From Alteromonadaceae bacterium 2753L.S.0a.02 (GTDB taxonomy: Bacteria; Pseudomonadota; Gammaproteobacteria; Pseudomonadales; Cellvibrionaceae), in assembly GCA_007827375.1 (NCBI GenBank), contig VISH01000002.1, positions 3,373,001-3,437,000 of the forward strand: a DNA stretch of 64,000 nucleotides, in the 5' to 3' direction. Below the pieces are notes generated by a model, which worked only from the letters and a program-made list of their open reading frames with translations, was not told the DNA's origin and did not search any database. Each line of letters opens with the position of its first letter. Position 1 is the first letter of the stretch. A program made the position numbers and the translations under genes. Of the stretch, positions 49,714-59,265 are shown one piece after another.

Positions 49714-50864
49714 TACTTTTCACCGAGCCTTTTATACACCGGGTTGGCGTATGCTGTAAGCAGCGTTTCTTTGTGTTTTTCGTTGCAACTCACTAGGTGT
49801 TCACGAAACTGTGAACGCTCCTTCTGCCAGTCTTGCGTGTCGAAGGCAACCTGATCTGCGCCAACTAAGACCTTAGGTGAGCGGTGCTCCAGCATTTCAT
49901 ACGCAATGCAATTCGTGGGGTGCAAAACATAATTGCTGTTAATTTGTCGGTCAATTTCCGCAGCTATCTGGTCTGCATCCTCGTACTGATTGCCAAGGGG
50001 CAAACCAAATGCGACATGCGCATCCCCTTTATACCCGGTAATACCACGCGCAATACTTTGTACATCTTCGTGCTGTTCTTTGGTGTAGCTTCCGTGTTTG
50101 GCTTTTTCATATAACTCGCGTGCTTTAGCCTGGTCACACGGATCATATTCATAAGACACACTCACCGGCACTATGCGAGCTTCCGCCAGGTAATCCCCGA
50201 AACTCATGTTTTTGTCTTTACTCATCGCCAGCATGTTGATCAATGCCGGGTTGGTGCTATCCAAGCCGTCTTTGGCTCTGCCTTCCCGCTGAGCAATCCA
50301 CACGTTTTCTTTATCGTTCAATACACTGTGGTGGATGTAAGTGGATAACAATTTGGCGGCAAGCAATTTGTCGCGACGATTAGTCAGCGAACGACGCACA
50401 ATGAAACTTTTATTGAGACGCATCAGATCCGATGCAAAAGGCTTGGTCAGTAAATTATCGCCAATGGCAATACGCAGAGTGGTAAAGCCGTTATGGTAGA
50501 GCCCCCAGTTCACCAAGGCTGGGTCCATGGCAATATCGCGATGGTTGGAAATAAACAGGTGCGGCATACCTTGATTTAAATTGTCCAGGCCTGAATAGCT
50601 AAGCTGATTGATGGTGCGCTCCAAGACCTGGCCAAGGTATTTTTCAACCCGCTGTTGGAAATCCAATACGCTGTTTATACCCACCACTTCGCGTGCCAGA
50701 CGCTTGCGAACCAGGGAGCGAACCAAGGGTGCAAGTTTGCCCGCCATGCCGGCGAGTTTGAGTCGCGCCACCGTGTCGAGAAATTCGTTGTCCCCTAACA
50801 GCTTGTCGAGTATGGGGCGCACTTCATCGTCGTTATAGGGGCGAATATCGTCAAACTGCGACAT
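49713..50864 (-). CDS. Glycerol-phosphate acyltransferase-type protein (PlsC/PlsB superfamily)
   Basis: A 383-residue acyltransferase. The catalytic motif is 'ISNHRDIAMDPALVNWGL' (the family H-x4-D), followed by 'KSFIVRRSLTNRRDKLL' and 'IAQREGRAKDGLD', which matches the E/F-P/R-G block of motif III. It would acylate lysophospholipids or another glycerol lipid at the inner membrane. It has no obvious membrane helix. Overlaps dinG by one base, in an operon with dinG and the YqcC-like gene. Confidence 0.87.
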   Translation of the reverse strand: MSQFDDIRPYNDDEVRPILDKLLGDNEFLDTVARLKLAGMAGKLAPLVRSLVRKRLAREVVGINSVLDFQQRVEKYLGQVLERTINQLSYSGLDNLNQGMPHLFISNHRDIAMDPALVNWGLYHNGFTTLRIAIGDNLLTKPFASDLMRLNKSFIVRRSLTNRRDKLLAAKLLSTYIHHSVLNDKENVWIAQREGRAKDGLDSTNPALINMLAMSKDKNMSFGDYLAEARIVPVSVSYEYDPCDQAKARELYEKAKHGSYTKEQHEDVQSIARGITGYKGDAHVAFGLPLGNQYEDADQIAAEIDRQINSNYVLHPTNCIAYEMLEHRSPKVLVGADQVAFDTQDWQKERSQFREHLVSCNEKHKETLLTAYANPVYKRLGEK

Positions 50865-51054
50865 ACGAGGTTCTCTCTTCCTAAACTGAGTTGTTGGCCG
50901 GTCTGAAGCCGGTCTGTTTGATGCTGGTGAAGTTAAAGGGCGCGATTATAACGGTTTCAGCTCGATGAGGCATGAATCAAATGAGTCTGTCACAATAAGG
51001 AGCAGCATCAATGGCATGTGATAAACTTTTTAAAACGGATTTGTAAGCCAAGGC

Positions 51055-52338
51055 ATGAAAATACTGCTCGTAGAAGACAGCCCAACCCTGCGCCACGCCA
51101 CCAGCACCTACATTCGCAATGCCGGCCATGATCCGGTTTTGGCGAAAAGCGGTGAAGAAGCGCTTCAGATTGTTGATCGTACCCCGGTCGATATGATTAT
51201 TATGGACGTCGAAATGCCCGGCCTGGATGGCTTCGAAACCACGCGTCTGATTCGTGAATGGCTCGGCGAACACTGGGTGCCCATTATTTTCGTAACCGGT
51301 CTTGCCGAAGACAACAACCTCAGGGAAGGCATTGATGTTGGCGGTGACGATTACCTCATCAAACCCGTTAGCCAGGTGATACTGAGCGCAAAAATACGCG
51401 CCATGGAACGCATTATCAACATGCGCAACGAGCTCAACCGCCTGAACGAAGAGCTGGTGCGCCTGAGTCAAAAAGATAGCCTGACCGGGTTATTCAACCG
51501 TCGTACATTCGAAGAAAAATCGCACGAAAACTGGCGCCTGGCAACGCGCAGCCAAGAGCCAGTTACCATGATTCTGCTGGATATCGATTATTTTAAAAAT
51601 TACAACGACGAATATGGCCACCAAGCTGGAGACCACTGTATCCGCTTGGTAGCCACAGCATTGCGACGCTGCCTCAACCGCCCCGGCGATGTCGTCGCGC
51701 GTTACGGGGGTGAGGAGTTTATCGCGATGCTGCCCAATACCCCCCTGGAGGGCGCGCGGCATGTCGCGGAACATATACGGAAAACCATTGAAGCGCTGCA
51801 TATCAAGCATCGCGCTTCGCCTGTATCAGATCGGGTTACTGTGAGCGTGGGTGCTACCACCACCAGTTATACCACCGGTATCGATCTCAGCAAGCTTATC
51901 AGCCTGGCGGACAACGCTCTCTATCAAGCGAAGAACGACGGCCGTAACAAGGCCATTGCGCAACTGCACTCACCCCAAGCCTCGGTGTTGGTTGTGGACG
52001 ACGACGCTACCAGCATAGCGGTTGTCAGTAAGGCTCTGCAGGGACACTGCGCCCTGATTTCAACCCAAAGCGGCGAGGAATGCTTGCGCATTGCCAGTGA
52101 AACCAAACCAGATGTCATTCTGCTGGATGTGTATTTACCCGGCGTTAACGGTTACGAAATTTGCCGCTCGCTGAAAGACAGTGATGAAACTGCAGATATT
52201 CCAGTGATATTAATTTCGGTGTGTGACAAAGAAGAATTATTGGCTTTTGCCAAGCAGGTACACGCTAATGCGTGTTTCCAGAAACCACTCGATAAACACA
52301 AACTGATCGCACAAATTCGCAATATCTTGAAAACTTAA
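51055..52338 (+). CDS. REC-GGDEF-REC diguanylate cyclase
   Basis: A 427-residue signalling protein. The first receiver domain (1-~120) has Asp51 in 'MIIMDVEMPG'. The GGDEF domain (~135-300) has the active-site motif 'YGGEEF' and, five residues before it, the I-site 'RPGD', so both cyclic-di-GMP synthesis and product inhibition are predicted. A second receiver domain (~304-427) follows with 'VILLDVYLPG'. Receiver domains flanking the output domain on both sides are less common than the usual PleD layout (REC-REC-GGDEF). No phosphodiesterase or kinase is adjacent. Confidence 0.95.
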   Translation: MKILLVEDSPTLRHATSTYIRNAGHDPVLAKSGEEALQIVDRTPVDMIIMDVEMPGLDGFETTRLIREWLGEHWVPIIFVTGLAEDNNLREGIDVGGDDYLIKPVSQVILSAKIRAMERIINMRNELNRLNEELVRLSQKDSLTGLFNRRTFEEKSHENWRLATRSQEPVTMILLDIDYFKNYNDEYGHQAGDHCIRLVATALRRCLNRPGDVVARYGGEEFIAMLPNTPLEGARHVAEHIRKTIEALHIKHRASPVSDRVTVSVGATTTSYTTGIDLSKLISLADNALYQAKNDGRNKAIAQLHSPQASVLVVDDDATSIAVVSKALQGHCALISTQSGEECLRIASETKPDVILLDVYLPGVNGYEICRSLKDSDETADIPVILISVCDKEELLAFAKQVHANACFQKPLDKHKLIAQIRNILKT

Positions 52339-52462
52339 GGGCGGCTGCTTTTTAAACACAGGCAGGTTGCACGCAATTAATCCAGTAAATTTATTATAAG
52401 ACTAACAGTTAACCGTGCACCTAACCCATGCCCACCACCCCAAGTAGTGTTTGTTAGCGGGA

Positions 52463-52960
52463 TTATTTTGGTGTAGAACGAACGCACAACCACAACAGGC
52501 AATGAACATCTTCCTGTTCTTTTTTACCTATCCACTTTTCGGTGTGTTTTTGCGGTGAAGCGATTTCGTCGCTGGTAATCGTGCCATCACCATTTTGGTC
52601 GAAACGCTCAAAACTACCCAGATAGGAAACATATTCCTGATCAGATAGTACGCCGTCCTGATCTAAATCGAGCTTATTAAAGCGCGCTTTAAGTAACATC
52701 TCACGCTTGGCCTGATCAAGGTCGCGGTACTCATTGAAAGACACGCCGCCATCGGCGTTATCGTCCATATACGTAAAAATTTCTTTACGCTTTTCTGAAA
52801 TTTCATCGACGGTAATAACGTTGTCGCCATTTTCGTCGTATTTAGCCAGTAACCACTGATCACCTGCGGCCTGTTCGGGCGCCGCAACCACATTCCCTGA
52901 AAGTATACAGCCAGTAAGCACAGCTCCTGCCAGCCCATGGAGGACATTACGGCATGCCAT
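52463..52960 (-). CDS. Exported EF-hand calcium-binding protein
   Basis: A 165-residue protein with an export signal and four EF-hand loops: 'DENGDNVITVDE', 'DDNADGGVSFNE', 'DLDQDGVLSDQE' and 'DQNGDGTITSDE'. The start MACRNVLHGLAGAVLTGC could be a lipoprotein signal with Cys18, or a normal signal cut after 'VVAA'. ATG 52960 has a strong GAGGTG ribosome site; the open frame to 53038 lacks one. After the last EF-hand there is a ~35-residue tail with two cysteines that is unlike a typical calmodulin-like protein. It could buffer or sense periplasmic calcium. Confidence 0.85.
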   Translation of the reverse strand: MACRNVLHGLAGAVLTGCILSGNVVAAPEQAAGDQWLLAKYDENGDNVITVDEISEKRKEIFTYMDDNADGGVSFNEYRDLDQAKREMLLKARFNKLDLDQDGVLSDQEYVSYLGSFERFDQNGDGTITSDEIASPQKHTEKWIGKKEQEDVHCLLWLCVRSTPK

Positions 52961-53256
52961 ATCTTTCACCTCATTTCTTGTATTTCTCATTATGTCGGGT
53001 CGGATAACATCCAGCCAAACCCCGTTTTCTTTCACCACGCTCCTAGTTTAGTTTTTTCATCGAATTGGGCTTGGGCTCCAATTCACACTTTTGACTGAAT
53101 GCGAAGACCAATTATGCCTAATAATTAAGCAACAAGAAAGAAAAACTTATAAAACCTTATGCTCAAGAGTCCATGTAACAATAAGTGGTGTATTAAAGTG
53201 ACAGGTATGGGAAGTTACGAGGCGCCCTCTTCAGGTTCTCAATACTTTAGTTGCAA

Positions 53257-54276
53257 TTAATTAACGGAATCTCGACTGTGGTACCAATTGACATCGCGCG
53301 CGTATTTATCTACCTGTTCGACCACATCCAGTACCATGGCAAATAACGCCATACGAACCAGCACACCGTTATCCGTCTGACGGAAAATTGCCAGGTTCGG
53401 GTTCTGGTTCAAATCGTTATCCAATTCGTTGGCGTCCGAACGTGAATCGCGCGGCAGGGGATGCATAATCACTGTATTGGGCTGACAAAACTGTGTATAA
53501 ATCGCCTGATTCAGGCGAAACCTACCGCGATATAAGTCGGCTTCTTCCTTGGATGCGAAGCGTTCCTCCTGAATGCGTGTGGAGTAGACGATATCGACAC
53601 TGCTGATACTCTGGTTGAGTTCCGAAGAGACAGCCACCTTATGACCAGCCCTGCGCAGCGCTTCCACGTAAACTTCTGGCATCGCGAGCTCTTCCGGGGA
53701 AACCAGCACCACTTCAACGCGATCAAAAAGAGTTAGCAAACGACTCAGGGAATGCACGGTTCGCCCGTATTTGAGATCGCCAATCATCGCGATGCGCAGA
53801 TTGTCCATACTGCCACCTTTGGCTCGGACTTCTTTTTGAATGGTATATAGATCAAGTAATGCCTGACTGGGATGCTCGTTCGCACCATCTCCACCGTTAA
53901 TCACCGGTACCCGGCTGGCTGAAGCAAATTCGGCAACCGAGCCTTCTGCCGGGTGCCGCATACAAATGACATCGCTGTAACCGGAAAGTACCCGGGCAGT
54001 GTCGTACAAGGATTCCCCCTTGGTTATGGCGGAACTTTTAAAACCGGTGGTTTCGCGGACTTCTCCCCCCAAAAGATTGAACGCACAACCGAAACTTACC
54101 CGGGTTCTGGTACTGGGCTCAAAAAACATATTGCCGAGAATGGCCCCTTCCAACACACGGGTAACTTTGCGACGCAAGGCGTAGGGTTCCATGCCGTTCG
54201 CGACAGAGAAAATGCGCTCAACATCGGCACGCTCAAACTGCTCAACGGATAAAATGTGGGCTCCGGGAAATTGCAC
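53257..54276 (-). CDS. pyrB: Aspartate carbamoyltransferase
   Basis: A 339-residue ATCase catalytic chain, the committed step of pyrimidine synthesis. Substrate motifs are 'FFEPSTRTRVSFGCAF' for carbamoyl phosphate, 'HPSQALLDL' and 'IMHPLPRDSRSDANE'. It resembles the longer pyrB branch (330-340 residues) of Pseudomonas-like bacteria; no pyrI or pyrC gene lies next to it, unlike the E. coli operon. GTG 54276 is chosen, as AGAGG lies 8-12 bases upstream and the protein then begins with the family's 'FPGAHILSVEQF'; GTG 54285 is the alternative. Single gene, no attenuator seen. Confidence 0.94.
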   Translation of the reverse strand: MQFPGAHILSVEQFERADVERIFSVANGMEPYALRRKVTRVLEGAILGNMFFEPSTRTRVSFGCAFNLLGGEVRETTGFKSSAITKGESLYDTARVLSGYSDVICMRHPAEGSVAEFASASRVPVINGGDGANEHPSQALLDLYTIQKEVRAKGGSMDNLRIAMIGDLKYGRTVHSLSRLLTLFDRVEVVLVSPEELAMPEVYVEALRRAGHKVAVSSELNQSISSVDIVYSTRIQEERFASKEEADLYRGRFRLNQAIYTQFCQPNTVIMHPLPRDSRSDANELDNDLNQNPNLAIFRQTDNGVLVRMALFAMVLDVVEQVDKYARDVNWYHSRDSVN

Positions 54277-54464
54277 GATAAACACCTCTGCTGACTATAT
54301 GGGGGATACGCCGACGGCGACGAAAAACTGGGCGCTATTCTACTGTCGCGCCCGGCGACACAAAAGCGCTTAAACCATTTACTTGAAAAGATTTTATCCC
54401 GACGCAATTTATGGAATAACGGCTAGACTAAAGAGAAACTGCAATTTCTAAAGGACTGGCAACA

Positions 54465-55352
54465 TTGGCCACTACGCCAGACAAAGTTTACAAGTACTGC
54501 TCTCTTGAAGCTGCCCATGCAATGCTCGAAACAGGTACGGTGCGCTGGAGTGCGCCGGCGCTGTTTGGCGATGCCATGGAACCCGATCACTGCACCGAGT
54601 TCGGCTTTGACCCCGAATTCCTGCTGGATTCTGCTACCAAACTCGCCAGTTCAATGATTTTTTCAGCGGATGTCCCGCGCGGCGATTCTCCGCTCACCAA
54701 CGCAATCAAACGCTGGCGAAGCGAGGAACGATTTTCTTCACCGGAGGAAGCGGTGGTCGTTCTGCAGGAACTCCTGAGTAAAATCATCGACCAGAAATTG
54801 GAGAGCAACCAACAGAAACAAACTGCCTGGCAAGACTACAGCCGCAATATACGCCTGTGTTGCTTTTGCAGCAGACCCGATAATCCAGTGGCCTGGGAGA
54901 ATTTCGCCGCCAAGCATGGCGGTATTTGTATGCGCCTCGACACCGGCGACAACGCCATGGCCGGTACCCCGCTGCCTGTCCAATACTCGCCCAACCGACC
55001 TGTGTTACTGAGCCTGAAAGCGCAATTAAATGCCATTCTTTTCAATGCCCCAGAACCAGGAATCGACAACCAGCAATTATTGTTGGTGAAGCCGCAGCCG
55101 CGCAGGCTAGAGCAGGAGTGGCGCTCTTTCAGAACGACACTAAAGAAAGGTGGCAACGCAGATAACAGCAGCCTGTTTGACGATATCCGCTTCGATGCGC
55201 GGGAACTGTCAGCACTCTGCTTTGGGCTTGCAACACCCCAGAGTGACAAAGACAAACTGACTAAAATTCTAAAGAAAAACTACCCCAATACCCGTGTTTA
55301 TCAGGCAACACTTGCGGCGGGTAAATACGATTTAGAACTTCAGAAAGTATGA
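54465..55352 (+). CDS. DUF2971 family protein
   Basis: A 295-residue protein. The start 'KVYKYCSLEAAHAMLETGTVRWSAPALFGD' and the later 'CCFCSRPDNPVAWENFAAKHGGICMRLD' are the DUF2971 signatures. The family is common in mobile and defence regions and its function is unknown. It starts at TTG 54465 with AAGGA 9 bases upstream, and no alternative ATG is near. It sits between pyrB and sbcB with no defence partner visible. Confidence 0.85.
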   Translation: MATTPDKVYKYCSLEAAHAMLETGTVRWSAPALFGDAMEPDHCTEFGFDPEFLLDSATKLASSMIFSADVPRGDSPLTNAIKRWRSEERFSSPEEAVVVLQELLSKIIDQKLESNQQKQTAWQDYSRNIRLCCFCSRPDNPVAWENFAAKHGGICMRLDTGDNAMAGTPLPVQYSPNRPVLLSLKAQLNAILFNAPEPGIDNQQLLLVKPQPRRLEQEWRSFRTTLKKGGNADNSSLFDDIRFDARELSALCFGLATPQSDKDKLTKILKKNYPNTRVYQATLAAGKYDLELQKV

Positions 55353-55371
55353 TCACTGGCATTAAAAGCAT

Positions 55372-56808
55372 TCAATGCCTTAAACCCAGCGTCGCTAGAT
55401 GATGGTGGGCATATTTTTCCAGTTCATCAAGCAAGGATATTTTATCGGGGTTGTCGCCATGCTCATTACGCAAACTGGTGATAAGACTCTGATATTCCGC
55501 GAATGACAAACACCCCTCCCCCCCATCCATTAAACGCAAACGCACATGCTCAGACCATTCCGCTTTTTCTGGAGTGCTCAAAGTTTCTGGAAAATTCCTC
55601 GCCTGGTAACGCAACAACATGGAATTCAGTCGTTCATCTTCAAATACAAAATTGTGATTTATAAGCTCCTGAGGCTTAGCGGCCCGTATATTTGCACACT
55701 GCTTTTTATCGACATCATTTAAAAAGCCTTCATATAAGCGTTGTTCGGGGTCTGCTTTCGGGGGGAATTCATTTTGTGAAAAAACCTCGTTAAGTTTTAC
55801 GGAAACATCCGCTGAAACCAGTTTTTGCCAGTGTTGTTCGCATAAGGTTTTATCAATTTTTAAGCGCTTTGCAGCTTGTTCATCTAGCAGTTTTGGTGTC
55901 GCCAATATAGGGCATTTGTTGAGGTGCACCAGTTTGAGAGGAATTCGCTCAACACCCTCGGGCAAATCGTCACTTGCTACATACAAACGCTGCATAATCT
56001 GTTCTGCATTCGCTTCAAGAAAGGCTTGGGGATCTTTCGATAAATCAAACACAATCACCGCATTTTTATTGATGGGGTGCATCGCCAACGGCACCACCAA
56101 AGCTGCGCAACCATGCTCGGCGGAAAATCGCGAAGACACATGCAATAGTGGCTTGCGGTTTTTAAGGTCGATTAATGTAGCAAGTTTTCGCTTATTACTG
56201 TGCTCCCGAACATAGTTGTAGAGCTGCGGCTGCTTCGTTTTTACCAAGCGGGCGATCGCTATAGTGGCCTCCACATCAGAGTAGGCATCATGTGCCGATT
56301 CATGCAATATTTTATTCGCAACGGTAAGGTTTTCGAGCTTAAAACTTGGCTTTGCATCGATCATTGGCCATTCGATTCCCTGAGGTCGTAGCGCATAGGT
56401 AAGTCGCACCATGTCGATAATATCCCAGCGGGAATTACCATTACGCCACTCGCGTTCGTAGGGATCATAAAAATTGCGATACAGGGTATAACGAGTAATC
56501 TCATCATCAAATCGGATGCTGTTGTAACCCACACCACAGGTTTGCGGCTGCGCGAGTTCTCGGTGAATCTGGGCAATAAATTCATGCTCCGGCAAGCCTT
56601 CGAACCGTGCTTTTTGCGGCGTAATACCGGTTACCATGGTCGCCTGGGGGTGAGGCCAGATGTCTTCGGGAGGTTGGCAATAAATAACCAGCGGATCTCC
56701 AATAATGTTTAGGGATTCGTCGGTTCGTACCCCCGCGAATTGGCTGGGGCGATCAACTGCAGGGTTAGCGCCCCAGGTTTCATAGTCATGCCAGTAAAAG
56801 GTTTTCAT
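55372..56808 (-). CDS. sbcB: Exodeoxyribonuclease I
   Basis: A 478-residue 3'-5' single-strand exonuclease (E. coli ExoI 475). DEDDh catalytic motifs: 'WHDYETWG' near the start, 'GVGYNSIRFDDEITRY', and 'SAHDAYSDVEATI' with the His and the last Asp. The SH3-like and C-terminal helical domains complete it. Start ATG 56808 as in the family; an open frame reaching 57015 would overlap the carbonic anhydrase gene and reads unrelated residues. Role in recombination and mismatch repair. Divergent from the anhydrase gene, 58 bp apart. Confidence 0.95.
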   Translation of the reverse strand: MKTFYWHDYETWGANPAVDRPSQFAGVRTDESLNIIGDPLVIYCQPPEDIWPHPQATMVTGITPQKARFEGLPEHEFIAQIHRELAQPQTCGVGYNSIRFDDEITRYTLYRNFYDPYEREWRNGNSRWDIIDMVRLTYALRPQGIEWPMIDAKPSFKLENLTVANKILHESAHDAYSDVEATIAIARLVKTKQPQLYNYVREHSNKRKLATLIDLKNRKPLLHVSSRFSAEHGCAALVVPLAMHPINKNAVIVFDLSKDPQAFLEANAEQIMQRLYVASDDLPEGVERIPLKLVHLNKCPILATPKLLDEQAAKRLKIDKTLCEQHWQKLVSADVSVKLNEVFSQNEFPPKADPEQRLYEGFLNDVDKKQCANIRAAKPQELINHNFVFEDERLNSMLLRYQARNFPETLSTPEKAEWSEHVRLRLMDGGEGCLSFAEYQSLITSLRNEHGDNPDKISLLDELEKYAHHHLATLGLRH

Positions 56809-56866
56809 ACTGTGCTTTTGCTCGTAAATTTGTTTCGGTATACTCGTGCGGCGTAGGGAGAGCACT

Positions 56867-57502
56867 ATGAAGCAACTTGAAAATCTTTTCCAGAATAACC
56901 GCGATTGGTCTGAGGCTATTAAAGCGGAAGATCCACAGTTCTTTGAGAAACTCGCAAAACAACAAAAACCTGAGTATCTGTGGATTGGCTGTGCAGACAG
57001 CCGCGTACCTGCCAATGAAATTGTGGGTTTGTTGCCCGGCGAATTATTTGTTCACAGAAACATTGCCAATTGTGTGGTGCACACCGACTTAAACTGTCTG
57101 TCGGTAATTCACTACGCCATCGAGATTCTAAAAATCAAACACATCATTGTGTGTGGCCACTATGGCTGCGGTGGTGTGCAGGCGGCATTGCAAAGCCAGC
57201 AATTTGGGCTTGCCGACCATTGGGTGCGCAATATTCGCGATGTTTATTACAATAACCGTAAAAAACTCGACGGCATCCTGAACGATGAAGAACGCGTTAA
57301 TCGATTGTGCGAAATTAATGTAAAACAGCAAGTCGCCAATGTATGTCACATTCCGGTGGTTCAAAATACGTGGGCCAGCAATCAACCACTAGCAGTGCAC
57401 GGTTGGATTTACAGTATTAAAGATGGTCTTCTCAGGCAGATTACTGAGGTGATTGACTCACTTGAAGAAGTACCCGCTGAATACCGGGTTATCGAAAATT
57501 AA
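56867..57502 (+). CDS. can: Beta-class carbonic anhydrase
   Basis: A 211-residue enzyme that interconverts CO2 and bicarbonate. Zinc ligands are the Cys of 'WIGCADSRVPANEIVG' together with the Asp-Arg dyad, and His and Cys of 'CGHYGCGGV'. Length fits E. coli Can (220). ATG 56867 has AGGGAG 6 bases upstream; a GTG at 56846 is less likely. A -10 like box TATACT lies at 56839-56844. Bicarbonate supply for biosynthetic carboxylases is the usual job. Confidence 0.96.
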   Translation: MKQLENLFQNNRDWSEAIKAEDPQFFEKLAKQQKPEYLWIGCADSRVPANEIVGLLPGELFVHRNIANCVVHTDLNCLSVIHYAIEILKIKHIIVCGHYGCGGVQAALQSQQFGLADHWVRNIRDVYYNNRKKLDGILNDEERVNRLCEINVKQQVANVCHIPVVQNTWASNQPLAVHGWIYSIKDGLLRQITEVIDSLEEVPAEYRVIEN

Positions 57503-57527
57503 TTCGCTGTATTGATGTTTTCTTGAG

Positions 57528-57550
57528 ATTACCTGGCGAAGCCAGGTAAT
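57528..57550. terminator. Hairpin between can and dcd
   Basis: A perfect 10-bp stem ATTACCTGGC / GCCAGGTAAT with a GAA loop between two convergent genes. T-runs are short on both sides (TCTGTT), so termination strength is uncertain. Confidence 0.55.
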
Positions 57551-57589
57551 TCTGTTCAACACGTAATATTACCTTACCAGCAACGTTTA

Positions 57590-58159
57590 TCAGGTTTTAG
57601 GAAGCGTTACGCCGCGTTGCCCCTGGTACTTGCCACCGCGATCTTTGTAAGAGGTATCGCAAATTTCATCACTTTCAAAAAACAGCATTTGAGCTATGCC
57701 CTCGTTAGCGTAAATTTTGGCGGGCAAAGGTGTTGTGTTGGAAAACTCCAAAGTCACATGCCCCTCCCACTCAGGCTCCAAGGGTGTCACATTTACAATG
57801 ATGCCACAGCGCGCATAGGTTGATTTGCCCAAACATACGGTTAACACAGAGCGCGGAATTCTAAAATATTCCACAGTGCGCGCCAGCGCAAAAGAGTTAG
57901 GAGGAATAATACAGACGTCACTGGTGACATCCACAAAACTATCGTCATCAAAATTTTTTGGGTCGACCACCGCCGAATGCACATTCGTAAAAATCTTAAA
58001 CTCGTTGGCGCAGCGCACATCATAGCCATAACTGGATGTACCATAGGAAACAAGCTTTTGGTTATTGCTGTCGTAACGGATTTGACCGGGCTCAAAGGGC
58101 GCAATCATTCCCTGCTGTTCCGCCATGCGACGAATCCACTTGTCGGATTTAATGCTCAT
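57590..58159 (-). CDS. dcd: dCTP deaminase
   Basis: A 189-residue trimeric enzyme that makes dUTP from dCTP. Motifs are 'SYGYDVRCANEFKIFTN', 'IPPNSFALARTVEYFRIP', 'GKSTYARCGIIVNVTPLEPEW' (with the Ser-Arg active-site region) and 'GHVTLEFSNTTPLPAKIYA'. Length as in E. coli Dcd (193). Lies 20 bp downstream of the Mrp gene on the same transcript. dUTP then feeds dTMP synthesis. Confidence 0.96.
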   Translation of the reverse strand: MSIKSDKWIRRMAEQQGMIAPFEPGQIRYDSNNQKLVSYGTSSYGYDVRCANEFKIFTNVHSAVVDPKNFDDDSFVDVTSDVCIIPPNSFALARTVEYFRIPRSVLTVCLGKSTYARCGIIVNVTPLEPEWEGHVTLEFSNTTPLPAKIYANEGIAQMLFFESDEICDTSYKDRGGKYQGQRGVTLPKT

Positions 58160-58179
58160 TCGTGTGTTCTCTCGATAGT

Positions 58180-59265
58180 TTAATCATCTGTAATAGAAAT
58201 TAGCGGCCCGGTATTTCCCGCAAGCGACAGTTGCCAAATACTGGCAGCCAACTTCCGGGCAATGGAAAAGTACTCTGCGGCAACATTGGAGGCGGGTTCT
58301 GCAGCTACGGGAGGCAAACCGCTGTCTGTTTGGGCGCGAATCGCCATAGTTAGCGGCAGTCGACCGAGCAGGCTTACTCCATATTGCTCCGCAAGTCGTT
58401 CGCCACCCTCTTCACCAAAAATAGCCTCAGTATGTCCACAATTTGAGCAAATATGGGTAGACATATTTTCGACAACCCCTAACACAGGCACGTCAACCTT
58501 TGTGAACATCTCAACACCTTTTTTCGCGTCCAGCAACGCGATGTCCTGCGGTGTGGTAACAATCACAGCACCGGACAAGGCCACCGATTGCGATAAAGTG
58601 AGCTGAATATCCCCAGTTCCCGGTGGCATGTCCACAATCAGGTAATCCAACTCGCCCCAATTCGTGTTATGCATTAACTGCTGTAACGCACTACTCGCCA
58701 TTGGGCCGCGCCACACCATTGGCGTTTTTTCTGTGACCAGGCTGCCCATCGAAATTAACTTGAGGCCATGCACCTCAATAGGCTCTACCGAGCTTGGGCT
58801 ATTTATGACAGGTCTTTCACTACCAACCCCCAACATGTGGGGCTGACTGGGGCCATAGATATCAGCGTCAAGCATGCCAACCGATGCACCGTCGGCAGCC
58901 AAGGCCAGGGCGAGATTCACCGCTGTTGTCGACTTGCCCACACCGCCTTTACCGGATGCAACAGCAACGATATTTTTCACCTGCGCCAGATTGCCGGTTT
59001 TTGCCTCCGGGCTGGGCTTGGCTTCAGGCACCGATATAGAAAAATCCACATCGGCACTAACACCCAACTGAGTAAGTATCTGTGCCAAATCGTGTTTCAG
59101 CTGCGCCTGCAACATTGGGCTGCGAGCTCCCAACGCTACATGCAAGCGCAGTGAGTTCCCCGCAGTGACAGTTTCAGTGATGTCACCCAGAACGATTCCC
59201 GAGATACCAGGCACTTCAGTCGCGCCTAATTTTGTGTCTAACTGCTGCAGCAGATCGCTGTTCAT
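58180..59265 (-). CDS. apbC: Mrp/NBP35-type iron-sulfur carrier ATPase
   Basis: A 361-residue protein. An N-terminal DUF59-like domain (~1-85) is followed by the ATPase with 'VASGKGGVGKSTTAVNLAL' (P-loop), 'DADIYGPSQPHMLG' and 'LIVDMPPGTGD'. The [4Fe-4S]-binding pair is in 'CSNCGHTEAIFG'. It carries or loads iron-sulfur clusters in the cytoplasm. ATG 59265 has GGGGGTGACT upstream; the open frame to 59301 is not favoured. Divergent from metG, the classic mrp-metG arrangement of gammaproteobacteria. Confidence 0.93.
   Translation of the reverse strand: MNSDLLQQLDTKLGATEVPGISGIVLGDITETVTAGNSLRLHVALGARSPMLQAQLKHDLAQILTQLGVSADVDFSISVPEAKPSPEAKTGNLAQVKNIVAVASGKGGVGKSTTAVNLALALAADGASVGMLDADIYGPSQPHMLGVGSERPVINSPSSVEPIEVHGLKLISMGSLVTEKTPMVWRGPMASSALQQLMHNTNWGELDYLIVDMPPGTGDIQLTLSQSVALSGAVIVTTPQDIALLDAKKGVEMFTKVDVPVLGVVENMSTHICSNCGHTEAIFGEEGGERLAEQYGVSLLGRLPLTMAIRAQTDSGLPPVAAEPASNVAAEYFSIARKLAASIWQLSLAGNTGPLISITDD

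Noticed and set aside
50896..50916. Direct repeat GCCGGTCTG (50897-50905 and 50908-50916) upstream of the acyltransferase operon
   Set aside because: The copies are 11 bp apart start to start, but no promoter elements are near and no regulator is implied.
56809..57015. Longer N-terminus for exonuclease I
   Set aside because: The extra 69 residues overlap the divergent carbonic anhydrase gene and do not resemble the family, which starts at MKTFYWHDYETWG-like sequence.
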